A DNA stretch of 64,000 nt from Microbacteriaceae bacterium (GTDB taxonomy: Bacteria > Actinomycetota > Actinomycetes > Actinomycetales > Microbacteriaceae): positions 1 through 64,000 of the forward strand of contig SKHB01000022.1 of assembly GCA_007117135.1 (NCBI GenBank), read 5' to 3'. Both the position numbers and the translations under genes were made by a program. The notes under the pieces are model-generated. The model had not been told where the DNA came from, made no database searches, and saw only the letters and a list, made by a program, of their open reading frames with translations. This document shows, piece by piece, positions 21,589-34,123 of the stretch. How positions within the stretch are numbered: the stretch's first letter is position 1; each line of letters begins with the position of its first letter.

Positions 21589-22080
21589 ATGCGTCCGTTG
21601 ACTGCCGAAGACATTAGGCACTCTTTGGTGAACGTTGACGATGAAGAACGCCATGCTGTCGTCCTTCCGGGCCTTCACGAAACTGTGTGGGAGGAACGGG
21701 AATTCTTGGGATGGCGGGACCCCACGCACCCCACCAGGGGTTACATCGTTTTCTGGAGGGACAACTCTCCGACCGGTGTTGCGGTCCGAGCTGCGGAATC
21801 GGCCATGCCCGCGGGAAGACCGGCCATGTGTTCCCTGTGTCACACGCAACAGCCCGCACCACAAGTGAGTCTTTTCGTTGCACCGAAAGCCGGGAAACGC
21901 GGTCAACGCGGTGACACCGTCGGAACCTACCTCTGCGCTGACTTGCGGTGTTCGACGCTGATTCGCATTACGCCTCCACGCAGCGAACACTTACCCACGC
22001 CCGAGCGGGAAACGGGTCAGCGGGCAGTGGGCATTGAGCAGAGGCTCGAGCGGTTCACCGCTCGAGTGGTCGACGACTAA
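21589..22080 (+). CDS. FBP-domain protein (EF-G-binding, treble-clef zinc finger)
   Basis: MCSLCHTQQPAPQVSLFVAPKAGKRGQRGDTVGTYLCADLRCS: FusB-like C-terminal Zn finger CxxC...CxxxxC. Confidence 0.82.
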   Translation: MRPLTAEDIRHSLVNVDDEERHAVVLPGLHETVWEEREFLGWRDPTHPTRGYIVFWRDNSPTGVAVRAAESAMPAGRPAMCSLCHTQQPAPQVSLFVAPKAGKRGQRGDTVGTYLCADLRCSTLIRITPPRSEHLPTPERETGQRAVGIEQRLERFTARVVDD

Positions 22081-22257
22081 TTAGCGATCTGTCTTTGACA
22101 GGAACCACAGTGGAATTGCGAAGGCGAGCGACGCGGTCAGCACTCCACCGGTGAACAGCGCAATCGCGAACTGTTCAGGGACGACGAAGGCGTAGGTGAA
22201 CATCGGAAACGACGCAAGGAAGATAATAGAAGACAGGACGACCAAGAACACGTTCAT
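22081..22257 (-). CDS. small (58 aa) membrane protein
   Basis: ATG 22257; two hydrophobic segments; stop abuts the FBP stop. Confidence 0.55.
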   Translation of the reverse strand: MNVFLVVLSSIIFLASFPMFTYAFVVPEQFAIALFTGGVLTASLAFAIPLWFLSKTDR

Positions 22258-22293
22258 GATTTCCCCATTATTCCACAGAAAAGACCCCTCCCG

Positions 22294-23070
22294 GTGACAA
22301 GAAAGACACGCAGCCCGAAGAGGCGTCTCCTCATTCGACGCATCAGAATCACCGGGTGGACGGCGCTCAGTTTTCTCCTCGCCACCATCCTCGGTTTCCT
22401 TGCCTGGGCTCACACCGTCTATGCCGCCGATAGAGCAGCCACTATCCAAGTTTTTCGAACCCTCGAGGTGGAGGTTGTGGACCGCGATCGCGCCATCATC
22501 ATCACCCCCACGTCAGAAAAATCCAGCCTGGCCGACACTGTCTTAGTCTTCTACCCGGGTGGTCGGGTTGACCCCTACGCGTACTTGCCGCCACTTGCCC
22601 GCGCGGCGCAAGACACAGGGCTCAGAGTGGTCATTCCACAAGCACCACTGAACCTGGCCATCGCAGACACCAGAGATATCGAGCAACTCGCTTTACTTGC
22701 AGGGCCACATTCTGCCATCGCCACCGGCGGCCATTCGTTGGGGGGTGTTCGAGGGTGCCTGCAGGCAACTCACCCCCGGGTCTCTCACCTGGTGTTATTC
22801 GCAAGCTATTGCGCCACTGACCTGACATCGAGAGACGACCTCACTGTTGTAACAGTGTTGGGGAGCTTGGATGCTCTCACCGACCCGGGACAGGTCGCCG
22901 AGGCGCAGGCACTCCTGCCAGGCGACCCGAACACCATCACCATCCCGGGGGCCAACCATGCGTCGTTTGGGGCGTATGGGCCACAGTCAGGCGACGGCCC
23001 GTCAAGGATTAGCTCGGAACGCATGTCTCAGGAGCTCACCGAGATTCTCGCCACGTTTTTGACGCAGTAG
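22294..23070 (+). CDS. alpha/beta hydrolase, membrane-anchored
   Basis: N-terminal TM; nucleophile elbow GGHSLGG; late NHASFGAYG His. Confidence 0.85.
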   Translation: MTRKTRSPKRRLLIRRIRITGWTALSFLLATILGFLAWAHTVYAADRAATIQVFRTLEVEVVDRDRAIIITPTSEKSSLADTVLVFYPGGRVDPYAYLPPLARAAQDTGLRVVIPQAPLNLAIADTRDIEQLALLAGPHSAIATGGHSLGGVRGCLQATHPRVSHLVLFASYCATDLTSRDDLTVVTVLGSLDALTDPGQVAEAQALLPGDPNTITIPGANHASFGAYGPQSGDGPSRISSERMSQELTEILATFLTQ

Positions 23071-23073
23071 GAG

Positions 23074-24585
23074 CTACGACGACGCGGCACGCTCCAGGAT
23101 AAGTTCTCTCACTCTGGCAGCGTCTGCTTTTCCGCTCATTGCCTTCATGACTTGGCCAATGATCGCCCCAGCTGCTTGAGTTTTTCCTTCTCGAATTTTG
23201 TCTAACACATCGGGCTGCTGGGCGAGGGCCTCATCGATTGCTTCGATGAGGGCACCGTCGTCTGAGACGATGCCCAGGCCACGAGCGTCGATTACATCTC
23301 GCGCCGACCCTTCACCGGCGATCATTCCCGCGAGGACTTCGCGGGCCATTTTGTCGGTGATGGTTCCCTCGGCGATGACTGCGTCGAGCTCTGCCACCTG
23401 TCGAGAGGTAATCAACTCTGTGGGGTGTGTACCTTGTTCGTTGGCGAGCCTGGAAACTTCTCCCAGCCACCACTTTTTTGCCCCTTGGCTTGTTGCACCC
23501 TCCCGGATGGTTTCTTCAATGGTGTCCAAGAGGCCGGAGTTCACAATCGCGTTGAAGTCTGTCTCTCCCAGACCCCAAGCCACACGCAGTCGGCGGCGCT
23601 TCGTAACGGGCGCTTCAGGCAAAGCCTGGCGAAGCCGTTCGATGGTGTCTTCGCTCGGTTCAATTGGAAGAAGGTCCGGTTCTGGAAAATACCGGTAGTC
23701 GTCAGCGTCTGATTTTGGTCGACCGGGGCTGGTCACCCCTGTGTCCTCATGCCAGTGGCGGGTTTCTTGAATGATGGTGCCACCATCTGCCAGCATCGCC
23801 GCTTGCCGCTGGATTTCGTAGCGGACGGCTCGCTCGATGGAACGAAACGAGTTGACATTTTTTGTTTCTGTCCGAGTTCCCAGTGTGGTGGAGCCGATGG
23901 GGCGAAGTGACACGTTGGCGTCACAGCGAAGATTTCCCCGCTCCATACGGGCTTGAGAGATCCCCAGGCCCACAACAATGTCGCGGATGGCGCTCACATA
24001 GGCGCGGGCCAGTTCAGGAGCTCTCGCCCCGGCACCAAAAATGGGGCGAGTCACAATTTCCACGAGTGGCACGCCTGCGCGGTTGTAATCAACGAGCGAA
24101 TACTCTGCCCCTTGGATGCGACCTGTTGCGCCGCCCACGTGAGTGAGCTTCCCGGCGTCCTCTTCCATGTGTGCACGCTCGATATCGACCGTCCACAACG
24201 TGTTGTCATCGAGTTCAATGTCGAGGGAACCGTCAAATGCAATGGGTTCGTCGTATTGGCTGATTTGATAATTTTTAGCCAAATCCGGGTAAAAATAGTT
24301 TTTCCGGGCAAACCTGGACGAGCGGGCAATCTCACAGCCGAGGGCAAGGCCCAGCGAAATGCTGTATTCGATAGCTGTCTCATTGACCACCGGCAATGAT
24401 CCTGGTAACCCCACACACACCGGTGTGATTGCCGTGTTGGGGGCATATTCGTCAAGCGACGCTGCCGGGTTGGGCGCCGGAGAGAACATTTTTGTTTGGG
24501 TCGACAGTTCCACGTGAACTTCCAACCCAATCACAGGCTCGAAAAGGGTGAGGGCTTCGTCAAAGTCCATCAACTTTTTACTCAC
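23074..24585 (-). CDS. gatB: Asp/Glu-tRNA amidotransferase subunit B
   Basis: [45 protein letters not shown] start at 24585 overlaps the gatA stop. Confidence 0.96.
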   Translation of the reverse strand: MSKKLMDFDEALTLFEPVIGLEVHVELSTQTKMFSPAPNPAASLDEYAPNTAITPVCVGLPGSLPVVNETAIEYSISLGLALGCEIARSSRFARKNYFYPDLAKNYQISQYDEPIAFDGSLDIELDDNTLWTVDIERAHMEEDAGKLTHVGGATGRIQGAEYSLVDYNRAGVPLVEIVTRPIFGAGARAPELARAYVSAIRDIVVGLGISQARMERGNLRCDANVSLRPIGSTTLGTRTETKNVNSFRSIERAVRYEIQRQAAMLADGGTIIQETRHWHEDTGVTSPGRPKSDADDYRYFPEPDLLPIEPSEDTIERLRQALPEAPVTKRRRLRVAWGLGETDFNAIVNSGLLDTIEETIREGATSQGAKKWWLGEVSRLANEQGTHPTELITSRQVAELDAVIAEGTITDKMAREVLAGMIAGEGSARDVIDARGLGIVSDDGALIEAIDEALAQQPDVLDKIREGKTQAAGAIIGQVMKAMSGKADAARVRELILERAASS

Positions 24586-26105
24586 TTCGCACCCCCCGCG
24601 GCAACTTCTGGGACCCGTGACCAAACCGGCCCACCAAAGGCGGCGTTCACAAATATTTCCATTGCCGCTCCGACTTCAAAAAGGCGCCGATCGCCATGAG
24701 CGGGAGCCATCAGTTGCAGGCCAATCGGCAGCCCATTTTCCGGGTCCAGACCCATCGGCAGTGCAAGCCCCGGCACCCCCGCAAGGTTGGCGGGAATGGT
24801 GGTCATGTCGTTGGCATACATCGCCAATGGGTCGTCTAACTGCTCACCCAATCGGAACGCAGTGTGTGGTGCTGCCGGGGTGGCCAAGACGTCTACCTTG
24901 CGAAACGCACTGGTGAAGTCTTGTTGGATCAGCGTCCGCACTTTTTGGGCGCTTCCGTAATAGGCGTCGTAATACCCAGCAGAGAGGGCATATGTTCCCA
25001 AAATGATGCGGCGTTTGACCTCATCGCCGAATCCTGCTTCCCGGGTGGCCGCCATGACGTCTTCAACGGTGGCATCACCGCCCTCTGGGGTGACCCGAAG
25101 TCCGAACCGGACGGAGTCAAACTTCGCCAAGTTCGATGATGCTTCAGCAGGAAGAATCAGGTAGTAAGCGCTCACTGCGTAATCAAAATGGGGCGCATCA
25201 ATGTCGATAATTTCCGCGCCTTCGGCACTCAACATCTCGAGAGTCTCGTGATACCGCTGACGAACACTGGGCTGGAAACCGTCCGTGTCCAGTTGCTTGA
25301 TTCGGCCGACTTTGAGGCCCTTCACACTGGGGTTTCTGGCCGCCGCCACAGCAGCATCAACCATGGACGGCCAAGGAGTGGGGATCGATGTCGAATCGTG
25401 GGGGTCGTGGCCGGCGATAATGTCCTGGAGGAGAGCAGCGTCTGTGACAGTGCGCGCAACGGGGCCCACTTGGTCCAATGACGAAGCCAAAGCAATGACC
25501 CCATAGCGACTCACCCCGCCGTAGGTGGGTTTAAAACCCACCGTGCCGGTAAACGCAGAGGGCTGTCTGATTGAACCGCCGGTGTCGCTACCCAGGGCAA
25601 TGGGTGCTTCACAAGCCGCGACAGCCGCGGCCGAACCACCACCGGACCCACCCGGGGTCCGCGTCGCATCCCATGGGTTTGCCGTCGGGCCATACCCAGA
25701 GTGTTCGGTGGAAGACCCCATAGCGAACTCATCCATGTTGGTTTTTCCGAGCGAAATGAGACCCGCGGCGCGGCATTTAGTCACCACTGTCGCATCGTAG
25801 GGCGGGTAATAACCTTCTAAAATTTTTGACCCGGCGGTTGTTGGCATATCCGTCGTACAGAGCACGTCTTTCACCGCAAAGGGCAACCCAGCAGTCGCAG
25901 GAAGAGTTTCTCCGGCGGCTCGCCTACGGTCAACTTCGCCGGCCTGCTCGAGGGCCTTATCTGCCACATGAAGGAAAGCATGAATGGTGGGCTCGACATG
26001 GTGAATACGGTCGAGGTGCGCGGTGACAATGTCCGCAGAACTCGCCTCCCCTCGTGCCATGAGGGCAACAAGCTCGGTGGCACTCATCCGAGTGAAATCC
26101 GTCAC
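24582..26105 (-). CDS. gatA: Asp/Glu-tRNA amidotransferase subunit A
   Basis: Amidase signature [36 protein letters not shown]. Confidence 0.97.
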   Translation of the reverse strand: MTDFTRMSATELVALMARGEASSADIVTAHLDRIHHVEPTIHAFLHVADKALEQAGEVDRRRAAGETLPATAGLPFAVKDVLCTTDMPTTAGSKILEGYYPPYDATVVTKCRAAGLISLGKTNMDEFAMGSSTEHSGYGPTANPWDATRTPGGSGGGSAAAVAACEAPIALGSDTGGSIRQPSAFTGTVGFKPTYGGVSRYGVIALASSLDQVGPVARTVTDAALLQDIIAGHDPHDSTSIPTPWPSMVDAAVAAARNPSVKGLKVGRIKQLDTDGFQPSVRQRYHETLEMLSAEGAEIIDIDAPHFDYAVSAYYLILPAEASSNLAKFDSVRFGLRVTPEGGDATVEDVMAATREAGFGDEVKRRIILGTYALSAGYYDAYYGSAQKVRTLIQQDFTSAFRKVDVLATPAAPHTAFRLGEQLDDPLAMYANDMTTIPANLAGVPGLALPMGLDPENGLPIGLQLMAPAHGDRRLFEVGAAMEIFVNAAFGGPVWSRVPEVAAGGAK

Positions 26106-26401
26106 TGTTCTTCTCCCAAGATGGCTGTCACCCGAAAACGCTCCCCGTCGTGGTCAGGCGCTCCCTGCAACACCTGCTGAGGGGTCAGAGTTTCGCCCAC
26201 AATATCTGGGCGAGTAACCATCCCCAAGGGGACAGGATGGGAGGTCGGGAGAACATCCTCGGTAGCGACCTCTTGAACCTTTTCCACCGCGTCAACGATG
26301 GCGCTCAACTCTCCCGCAAGTTTCGTAATTTCGTCGTCGGTCAGAGCGATGCGCGCAAGCATCGCCAAGTGACGCACCTGGTCTGGTGTCATGTCAGACA
26401 T
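26102..26401 (-). CDS. gatC: Asp/Glu-tRNA amidotransferase subunit C
   Basis: [34 protein letters not shown]; gatCAB order. Confidence 0.95.
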   Translation of the reverse strand: MSDMTPDQVRHLAMLARIALTDDEITKLAGELSAIVDAVEKVQEVATEDVLPTSHPVPLGMVTRPDIVGETLTPQQVLQGAPDHDGERFRVTAILGEEQ

Positions 26402-26463
26402 GCCAAAGCCCTTTCGTTGCCCCCTGGTTAGTGTAGGCGAGGTCTGGCATACTCGCGTTTCTG

Positions 26464-28695
<2,232 letters not shown>

Positions 28696-28720
28696 CTAGG
28701 CAACCAGGCCAACAACAGCC

Positions 28721-29323
28721 TTAGATTGGTTGACTGTCCGGGAGTCCTGTTCGCAGCTCTGGGGGGAGGTGACCAAGGTCATTGTGAGTGACCAATGAAG
28801 CCGGCTTTGCCGTTCGCACTCTAATCACGGTCAACCCGCAGTTGGCTTGGTGGACTCCCATCCACCGCCAACTGCTAGCCCCGAAGACTTCACGGACAAA
28901 CCAGGCGATAACGAAGTTGTGGGTGATGAGAAGCTCGTGAGTGTCTTCAGGGGTGGGCGAGAGCCATTCTGCAACAGCGTCTTCCATTTGTGCTTCACCG
29001 GCCTGAATTTCTTCGTCGCTGATGCCACCAAAAAATGATTCAAACACCGGCGGCATGTCCGACGTGGGCCCAGAGGGGATGCAGTCCATCAGCAAGGCAC
29101 TTGCCTCAACACTTAACGACGGCATTTTGCTGATCATCGCTTCAGCAGTCTCCACCGCTCTTTGAAGCGGTGACGTGTGAGCAGAGGTGAAGGGGACACC
29201 GCTGAGGCGTTCCGCGATGAGTTCCGCCTGTCTGCGACCGCGAGCGCTGAGGGGTCCGTCGGGGAGGCCGTGTTCGGCATCGACCTGCTCCCCGTGGCGC
29301 ACCAGGTACACATATCTGGACAT
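28721..29323 (-). CDS. histidine phosphatase family protein
   Basis: VYLVRHGEQVDAEHGLPDGPLSARGRRQAELIAERL RHG motif. Confidence 0.87.
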   Translation of the reverse strand: MSRYVYLVRHGEQVDAEHGLPDGPLSARGRRQAELIAERLSGVPFTSAHTSPLQRAVETAEAMISKMPSLSVEASALLMDCIPSGPTSDMPPVFESFFGGISDEEIQAGEAQMEDAVAEWLSPTPEDTHELLITHNFVIAWFVREVFGASSWRWMGVHQANCGLTVIRVRTAKPASLVTHNDLGHLPPELRTGLPDSQPI

Positions 29324-29435
29324 GTCCGCTCCCTTACTCCCCCACGCTACCCGGTTTTGTAGTGGGCCGTTTGGTCGAGCGGTAATTGTTTGTCATCGAA
29401 AAAGTGGCAGGCCAGACGCGGTCGGAGTAGCACCA

Positions 29436-30770
29436 CTACAAAGCTGAAAAAACGGTGTCATCCAGCGGTCCGACAGCGGTCGCTGACAGCCTGCTGGAGA
29501 CCAGCGTGTGGGCAATTCTCTGGACGTCCTCCAGTGTCACCCGATCGAGCCTGCGCATGGTTTCAGCGCGGTCAAGAAACTCACCTGTCACCAGTTCGGA
29601 CCGGCCAAGTCGCATCATGCGGGCCTCGGTGCCCTCGAGAGCTAACGCCGTTGCCCCTTTGATGTTTCCCACGGTTCTCTTGAGTTCGTGGTCGGTGACC
29701 CCGTCTTTGGCTATTGCCACCAGCTCGTCTCTCATCAACGCGACTACTTCTGCGGCGTTATCCGGGCTGGTTCCCGCCGCCATTCCCACCATTCCGGTGT
29801 CAGCGTATGGGGAAGCGAATGCGTATACCGAATAGGCAAGACCACGTTTCTCTCGGACTTCTTGGAACAGGCGTGACGACATCCCGCCCCCGAGCACGGT
29901 GGTCAACACACCGAGCGCCGGACGGTCAGGGTCGCCCGCGCGAAGCCCGGGCATACCCAACGCCACAACTGCCTGTTCGAGGGGCCTGGGGGTACATCGT
30001 TGAGACTGGCCGGGGGTAAAAATGGCGGGGTCGAAGGGTCGGCGGTGAACCGGGAACTCTGGGGTGTCCAGGTCCCATCCGGCGTCTCGCAGTGATGCGA
30101 CGACAAGGTCAACTAGTCGATCATGGTCGAGCGACCCGGCGACACTCACCACCAGCTCATCGGGCCGGTAGTAGCGGTGGTAGTGGGAGAGAACTTGATC
30201 GCGTCGGGCGTCTCGTATGGATTGGGGGCTGCCGCCGATGGGGCGGCCCAGCGGGTGGTCGCCGAGGACTTGTTCGGCAAGTCTTTCGTGGGCGACGTTG
30301 CTGGGGTCGTCATCAGCCATGGCTAATTCTTCAAGGATCACACCCCGTTCGATGTCGAACTCGTGAGCATCGATGACCGATGCTGCGACCATGTCGGAGA
30401 GAACCTCTATGGCCATGGGTAAGTCTTCGTCTTGAACTTTTGCGTAATAGCAGGTGTATTCCTTGGCTGTGAGCGCGTTATGTTCGCCGCCCACTTGGTC
30501 AAAGGCGACGGCGATATCTAGCGCCGAACGTCTTGGTGTGCCTTTGAACAGGAGGTGTTCCAGAAAGTGTGTCGACCCGTAGGCGATGTGGTCTTCATCT
30601 CGTGACCCGACGCCCACCCAGTAGCCGATAGTGGCACTCATGGCGGCCGGGATTTGCTCGGAGAGAATGCGGAGACCGCTGGGGTGCACAGTGCGTCGGA
30701 TAGTGGTCCCGCTACCGGATTCGAAACTCAGGTCGTGTACGTCAAGGGGAAGATCAATTGCGCCAGTCAC
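29436..30770 (-). CDS. M16 family zinc peptidase
   Basis: GSTHFLEHLLFKGTPRRSALDIA (HxxEH) with downstream Glu. Confidence 0.93.
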   Translation of the reverse strand: MTGAIDLPLDVHDLSFESGSGTTIRRTVHPSGLRILSEQIPAAMSATIGYWVGVGSRDEDHIAYGSTHFLEHLLFKGTPRRSALDIAVAFDQVGGEHNALTAKEYTCYYAKVQDEDLPMAIEVLSDMVAASVIDAHEFDIERGVILEELAMADDDPSNVAHERLAEQVLGDHPLGRPIGGSPQSIRDARRDQVLSHYHRYYRPDELVVSVAGSLDHDRLVDLVVASLRDAGWDLDTPEFPVHRRPFDPAIFTPGQSQRCTPRPLEQAVVALGMPGLRAGDPDRPALGVLTTVLGGGMSSRLFQEVREKRGLAYSVYAFASPYADTGMVGMAAGTSPDNAAEVVALMRDELVAIAKDGVTDHELKRTVGNIKGATALALEGTEARMMRLGRSELVTGEFLDRAETMRRLDRVTLEDVQRIAHTLVSSRLSATAVGPLDDTVFSAL

Positions 30771-30821
30771 GAGTCCTCACCCTAGCTGACTGAAGCTCGT
30801 CGCGCAGGCGGTCCGCCCGCA

Positions 30822-30859
30822 AAAAGCAGTGGGGGCCGGACATTCGTCCGACCCCCACC
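30822..30859 (-). terminator. intrinsic terminator after rhodopsin gene
   Basis: Inverted repeat gtgggggccggac/gtccgacccccac (one mismatch), attc loop; T-rich run on minus strand after it. Confidence 0.85.
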
Positions 30860-30872
30860 GATTTGTTATCGC

Positions 30873-31598
30873 TTAGACGCGAGCCAGGCTGGCCTTCTTG
30901 GCGGCGTTGACGGCCACCATTCCGAAACCAACCTTGTTCAACACGTCCGCAATCACGAAGATGATTGCGGCCAGTGAGACAGCAAGAGCTGTTGGCGCGT
31001 TTGCAATTGAGAGGAACTCTTCGATTGCGACACCGATTGGGTAGATAGCCCAACCGATCAGCACGAAGCGACGCATGATCTTGACTGCGCTCTGGACATA
31101 GTCCGGCATGCCATCGATCTTGACCTGGTAAATCGCGTAGATGATGTAGAACCACGCGAGGCTGGAGATGATGAACATGACCCAGTTGTAGATCGTGCCG
31201 GGCTCTCCTGCTTCACCGAGGTAACCGGTCACGATCATAATGATGTCGGCGACGATGATGCGGGCCACGAAGCCCTTCTGAACGGCGCCGGCGATCGCGA
31301 GGATCAAACCGAACTCCACCAACAGCAGCGGCGTGGTCAGCAACCAGTCGATGTAGCGGTAGGGCATAGTTGCAGCAACTTCAGCTTCAGTGATATCTAC
31401 GTCTTCCGCGAAGCGCACAATACCGGTCATGATCCAGTACATGATCGCCGCGATGAAGGTAATGATTGCCGCGTAGGTTGCAGTTGCTCTGTGCTCAGGC
31501 TTGATGTCGTTGCGCTCGAGGATAAAATACAGCGTTCCCGCGGCCATACCGACAAACCCAAGCATGAAGAATGCCTGCGTAATGACGAGCAATTCCAT
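30873..31598 (-). CDS. type-1 microbial rhodopsin, predicted light-driven proton pump (DTE motif)
   Basis: Helix C RYIDWLLTTPLLLVEF (Arg, Asp acceptor, Thr, Glu donor); helix G ADVLNKVGFG (Asp and Schiff-base Lys, D at K-4); seven hydrophobic segments. Confidence 0.95.
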   Translation of the reverse strand: MELLVITQAFFMLGFVGMAAGTLYFILERNDIKPEHRATATYAAIITFIAAIMYWIMTGIVRFAEDVDITEAEVAATMPYRYIDWLLTTPLLLVEFGLILAIAGAVQKGFVARIIVADIIMIVTGYLGEAGEPGTIYNWVMFIISSLAWFYIIYAIYQVKIDGMPDYVQSAVKIMRRFVLIGWAIYPIGVAIEEFLSIANAPTALAVSLAAIIFVIADVLNKVGFGMVAVNAAKKASLARV

Positions 31599-31741
31599 GG
31601 CTCTCCCTTTTAACTAATTAGTTTGTGTTCTCCGCCCGCCGTCCGACGGTGGTTCGGCGGGAGGTGGGAGGGGTTCTCCCTGCCGGCGTGACCATTGGTT
31701 TTTGTCCACGCCAACGACGATTACGCTACCTCGCTCAGGAC

Positions 31742-31786
31742 AATTTAGCTAGGAGGACACCAAGTTTAAGCTGAAAATTAGCTGAA
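31742..31786 (-). promoter_or_regulatory. candidate rhodopsin promoter/operator with helically phased AGCT repeats
   Basis: Minus strand TTAAAC-N16-TAAATT; AGCT at 31747, 31769, 31780 (22- and 11-bp spacing), with AGCTGAA exact twice. Confidence 0.35.
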
Positions 31787-31837
31787 CGAAAAAGGGACTT
31801 CCGGGAAAAAAATATCAATTTATCGGCTCGGAAAGAA

Positions 31838-31871
31838 AAAGCGTGTCGGAGGTAACCCTCCGACACGCTTT
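31838..31871 (-). terminator. intrinsic terminator after pnp
   Basis: 15-bp perfect stem aaagcgtgtcggagg/cctccgacacgcttt, taac loop, T-rich tail on minus strand. Confidence 0.9.
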
Positions 31872-31888
31872 AGCCATTTTTGGCCGGA

Positions 31889-34123
31889 TTAGCCGTCTTC
31901 GCCCTCGGCCGAAGCCTCGGATGCATCGTCCCCAACAACGGGACTGAGCGACAACTTGCCGCGGTCATCAATCTTGGTGATTTCCACCTGGATGCGCTGA
32001 CCCACCGACAGGACATCTTCAACGTCTTCTACACGCTTGCCTCCGGCAAGCTTGCGGACTTCAGAGATGTGTAGCAGCCCATCTTTGCCGGGCACCAGTG
32101 AGATGAACGCACCAAACGTCGCGAGTTTCACGACCGTCCCCAGATATTGCTCCCCTACCTCAGGGTTGACCGGGTTTGCGATCGCGTTCACTCGAGCGCG
32201 AGCGTCATCGGCCATTTCTTGGTCGGTTGCACCGATATAGACCGTGCCGTCCTCTTCAATCGAGATTTGAGCGCCCGTTTCATCTTGAATGGCGTTGATG
32301 GTTTTACCCTTCGGACCAATCAGTTCACCGATTTTGTCGGCAGGAATCTGAACGCTAATCACGCGAGGGGCTGTCGGCGCCATTTCATCAGGTTCAGAAA
32401 TCGCAGCGTTCATCACTTCAAGAATCTTCAAGCGCGCTTCGCGAGCTTGCTCCAGCGCCTGCGCCAAAACCTGAGCGGGAATACCGTCGAGTTTGGTGTC
32501 GAGCTGAATAGCGGTGATGTAGTCGCTTGTTCCTGCGACCTTGAAGTCCATATCGCCCAGAGCATCTTCGGCACCGAGAATGTCGGTGAGTGCGCGGTAG
32601 CGCATTTCACCGTCTACCTCATCGCTGATCAACCCCATAGCAATACCGGCGACAGCAGCCCGCAGTGGAACACCGGCATTCAGCATCGACAATGTCGATG
32701 CGCACACCGACCCCATCGAGGTGGAGCCGTTCGAGCCGAGAGCTTCCGATACCTGACGAATTGCGTAAGGGAATTCGTCGCGGCTTGGCAAAACGGGAAC
32801 AAGTGCCCGTTCTGCAAGGAATCCGTGACCGATTTCTCGACGCTTCGGTGACCCCACTCGACCGGTCTCACCGGTGGAGTAGGGCGGGAAGTTGTAGTGG
32901 TGCATGTATCGCTTAGACGTCACAGGACTGAGCGAATCAATTTGCTGTTCCAATTTCAACATGTTCAGTGTGGTGACACCCAAAATTTGGGTTTCACCGC
33001 GCTGGAACAAGGCGGAACCGTGAACGCGGGGAATCACTTCCACTTCGGCGTCTAAACCGCGAATCTGTTCGGGTGTCCTTCCATCAATACGAATACCTTC
33101 AGTCAGCACGCGGTGGCGCATAATGTGCTTTGTTACTGACTTGTAGGCAGCAGAGACTTCGGCGTTGGCCGACTCAGGAAGTTCACCCGATTCAACCTTC
33201 TTCGCAATGTCTTCTTTCACCCGAACCTTCAAAGCGTCGTCGCGCTCTTGACGGGTGAGCTTGTCAGCAATCTGATACACCTCCGCCAACTCTGTGGCGG
33301 CAAACGCGTCCACCGCGTTGTACACCTCAGCGCTGTAAGCGGCGAACAGCGGGTAGTCCTGGGTCTCTTTCGCAACCTTGTCGGCAATTTTCTGTTGTGC
33401 GTCAACAAGCTGGCGAATAAACGGCTTCGACGCTTCAAGACCTTCTGCAACAACAGCCTCATTTGGCTTTTGGTGCCCCTGAGCAATCAGGTTCCAACTG
33501 CCCTCCGTGGCCTCTGCTTCAACCATCATGATGGCGACATCATCGCCGACGACACGGCCGGCAACGATAATGTCAAAGACTGCGCTCTCCAGTTGGCTGT
33601 GCTTAGGGAAAGCCACCCACTGGCCGTCAATGAGAGCCATGCGGACACCGGCAATCGGACCGCTGAACGGCAGCCCTGACAGCTGCGTCGATGCGCTCGC
33701 CGCGTTGATCGCTAAAGCGTCATAAAACTCGTCGGGAGCAATCGACAACACGGTCACCACAATTTGGACTTCGTTGCGGATTCCATCGACGAAGGATGGG
33801 CGAAGCGGCCGGTCAATCAGCCGACAGACAAGGATGGCCTCAGTGGAGGGGCGGCCTTCGCGGCGAAAGAACGATCCGGGGATCTTTCCTGCCGCGTAGG
33901 AACGCTCTTCAACATCGACGGTCAGCGGGAAGAAATCAAAACCTTCCCGGGGGTTTTTGCCGACACTCGTTGCAGAGAGCAACATAGTGTCGTCGTCCAA
34001 ATACGCCGCTACGGCGCCCTGGGCTTGCTGCGCAAGACGCCCAGCTTCAAAACGGATAGTGCGGGTGCCAAAACGGCCGTTGTCCAAGACTGCCTCGGAC
34101 CAGGTGATGTCGTCACCTTCCAT
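31889..34123 (-). CDS. pnp: polyribonucleotide nucleotidyltransferase
   Basis: [36 protein letters not shown]-terminal KH and S1 domains. Confidence 0.97.
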   Translation of the reverse strand: MEGDDITWSEAVLDNGRFGTRTIRFEAGRLAQQAQGAVAAYLDDDTMLLSATSVGKNPREGFDFFPLTVDVEERSYAAGKIPGSFFRREGRPSTEAILVCRLIDRPLRPSFVDGIRNEVQIVVTVLSIAPDEFYDALAINAASASTQLSGLPFSGPIAGVRMALIDGQWVAFPKHSQLESAVFDIIVAGRVVGDDVAIMMVEAEATEGSWNLIAQGHQKPNEAVVAEGLEASKPFIRQLVDAQQKIADKVAKETQDYPLFAAYSAEVYNAVDAFAATELAEVYQIADKLTRQERDDALKVRVKEDIAKKVESGELPESANAEVSAAYKSVTKHIMRHRVLTEGIRIDGRTPEQIRGLDAEVEVIPRVHGSALFQRGETQILGVTTLNMLKLEQQIDSLSPVTSKRYMHHYNFPPYSTGETGRVGSPKRREIGHGFLAERALVPVLPSRDEFPYAIRQVSEALGSNGSTSMGSVCASTLSMLNAGVPLRAAVAGIAMGLISDEVDGEMRYRALTDILGAEDALGDMDFKVAGTSDYITAIQLDTKLDGIPAQVLAQALEQAREARLKILEVMNAAISEPDEMAPTAPRVISVQIPADKIGELIGPKGKTINAIQDETGAQISIEEDGTVYIGATDQEMADDARARVNAIANPVNPEVGEQYLGTVVKLATFGAFISLVPGKDGLLHISEVRKLAGGKRVEDVEDVLSVGQRIQVEITKIDDRGKLSLSPVVGDDASEASAEGEDG

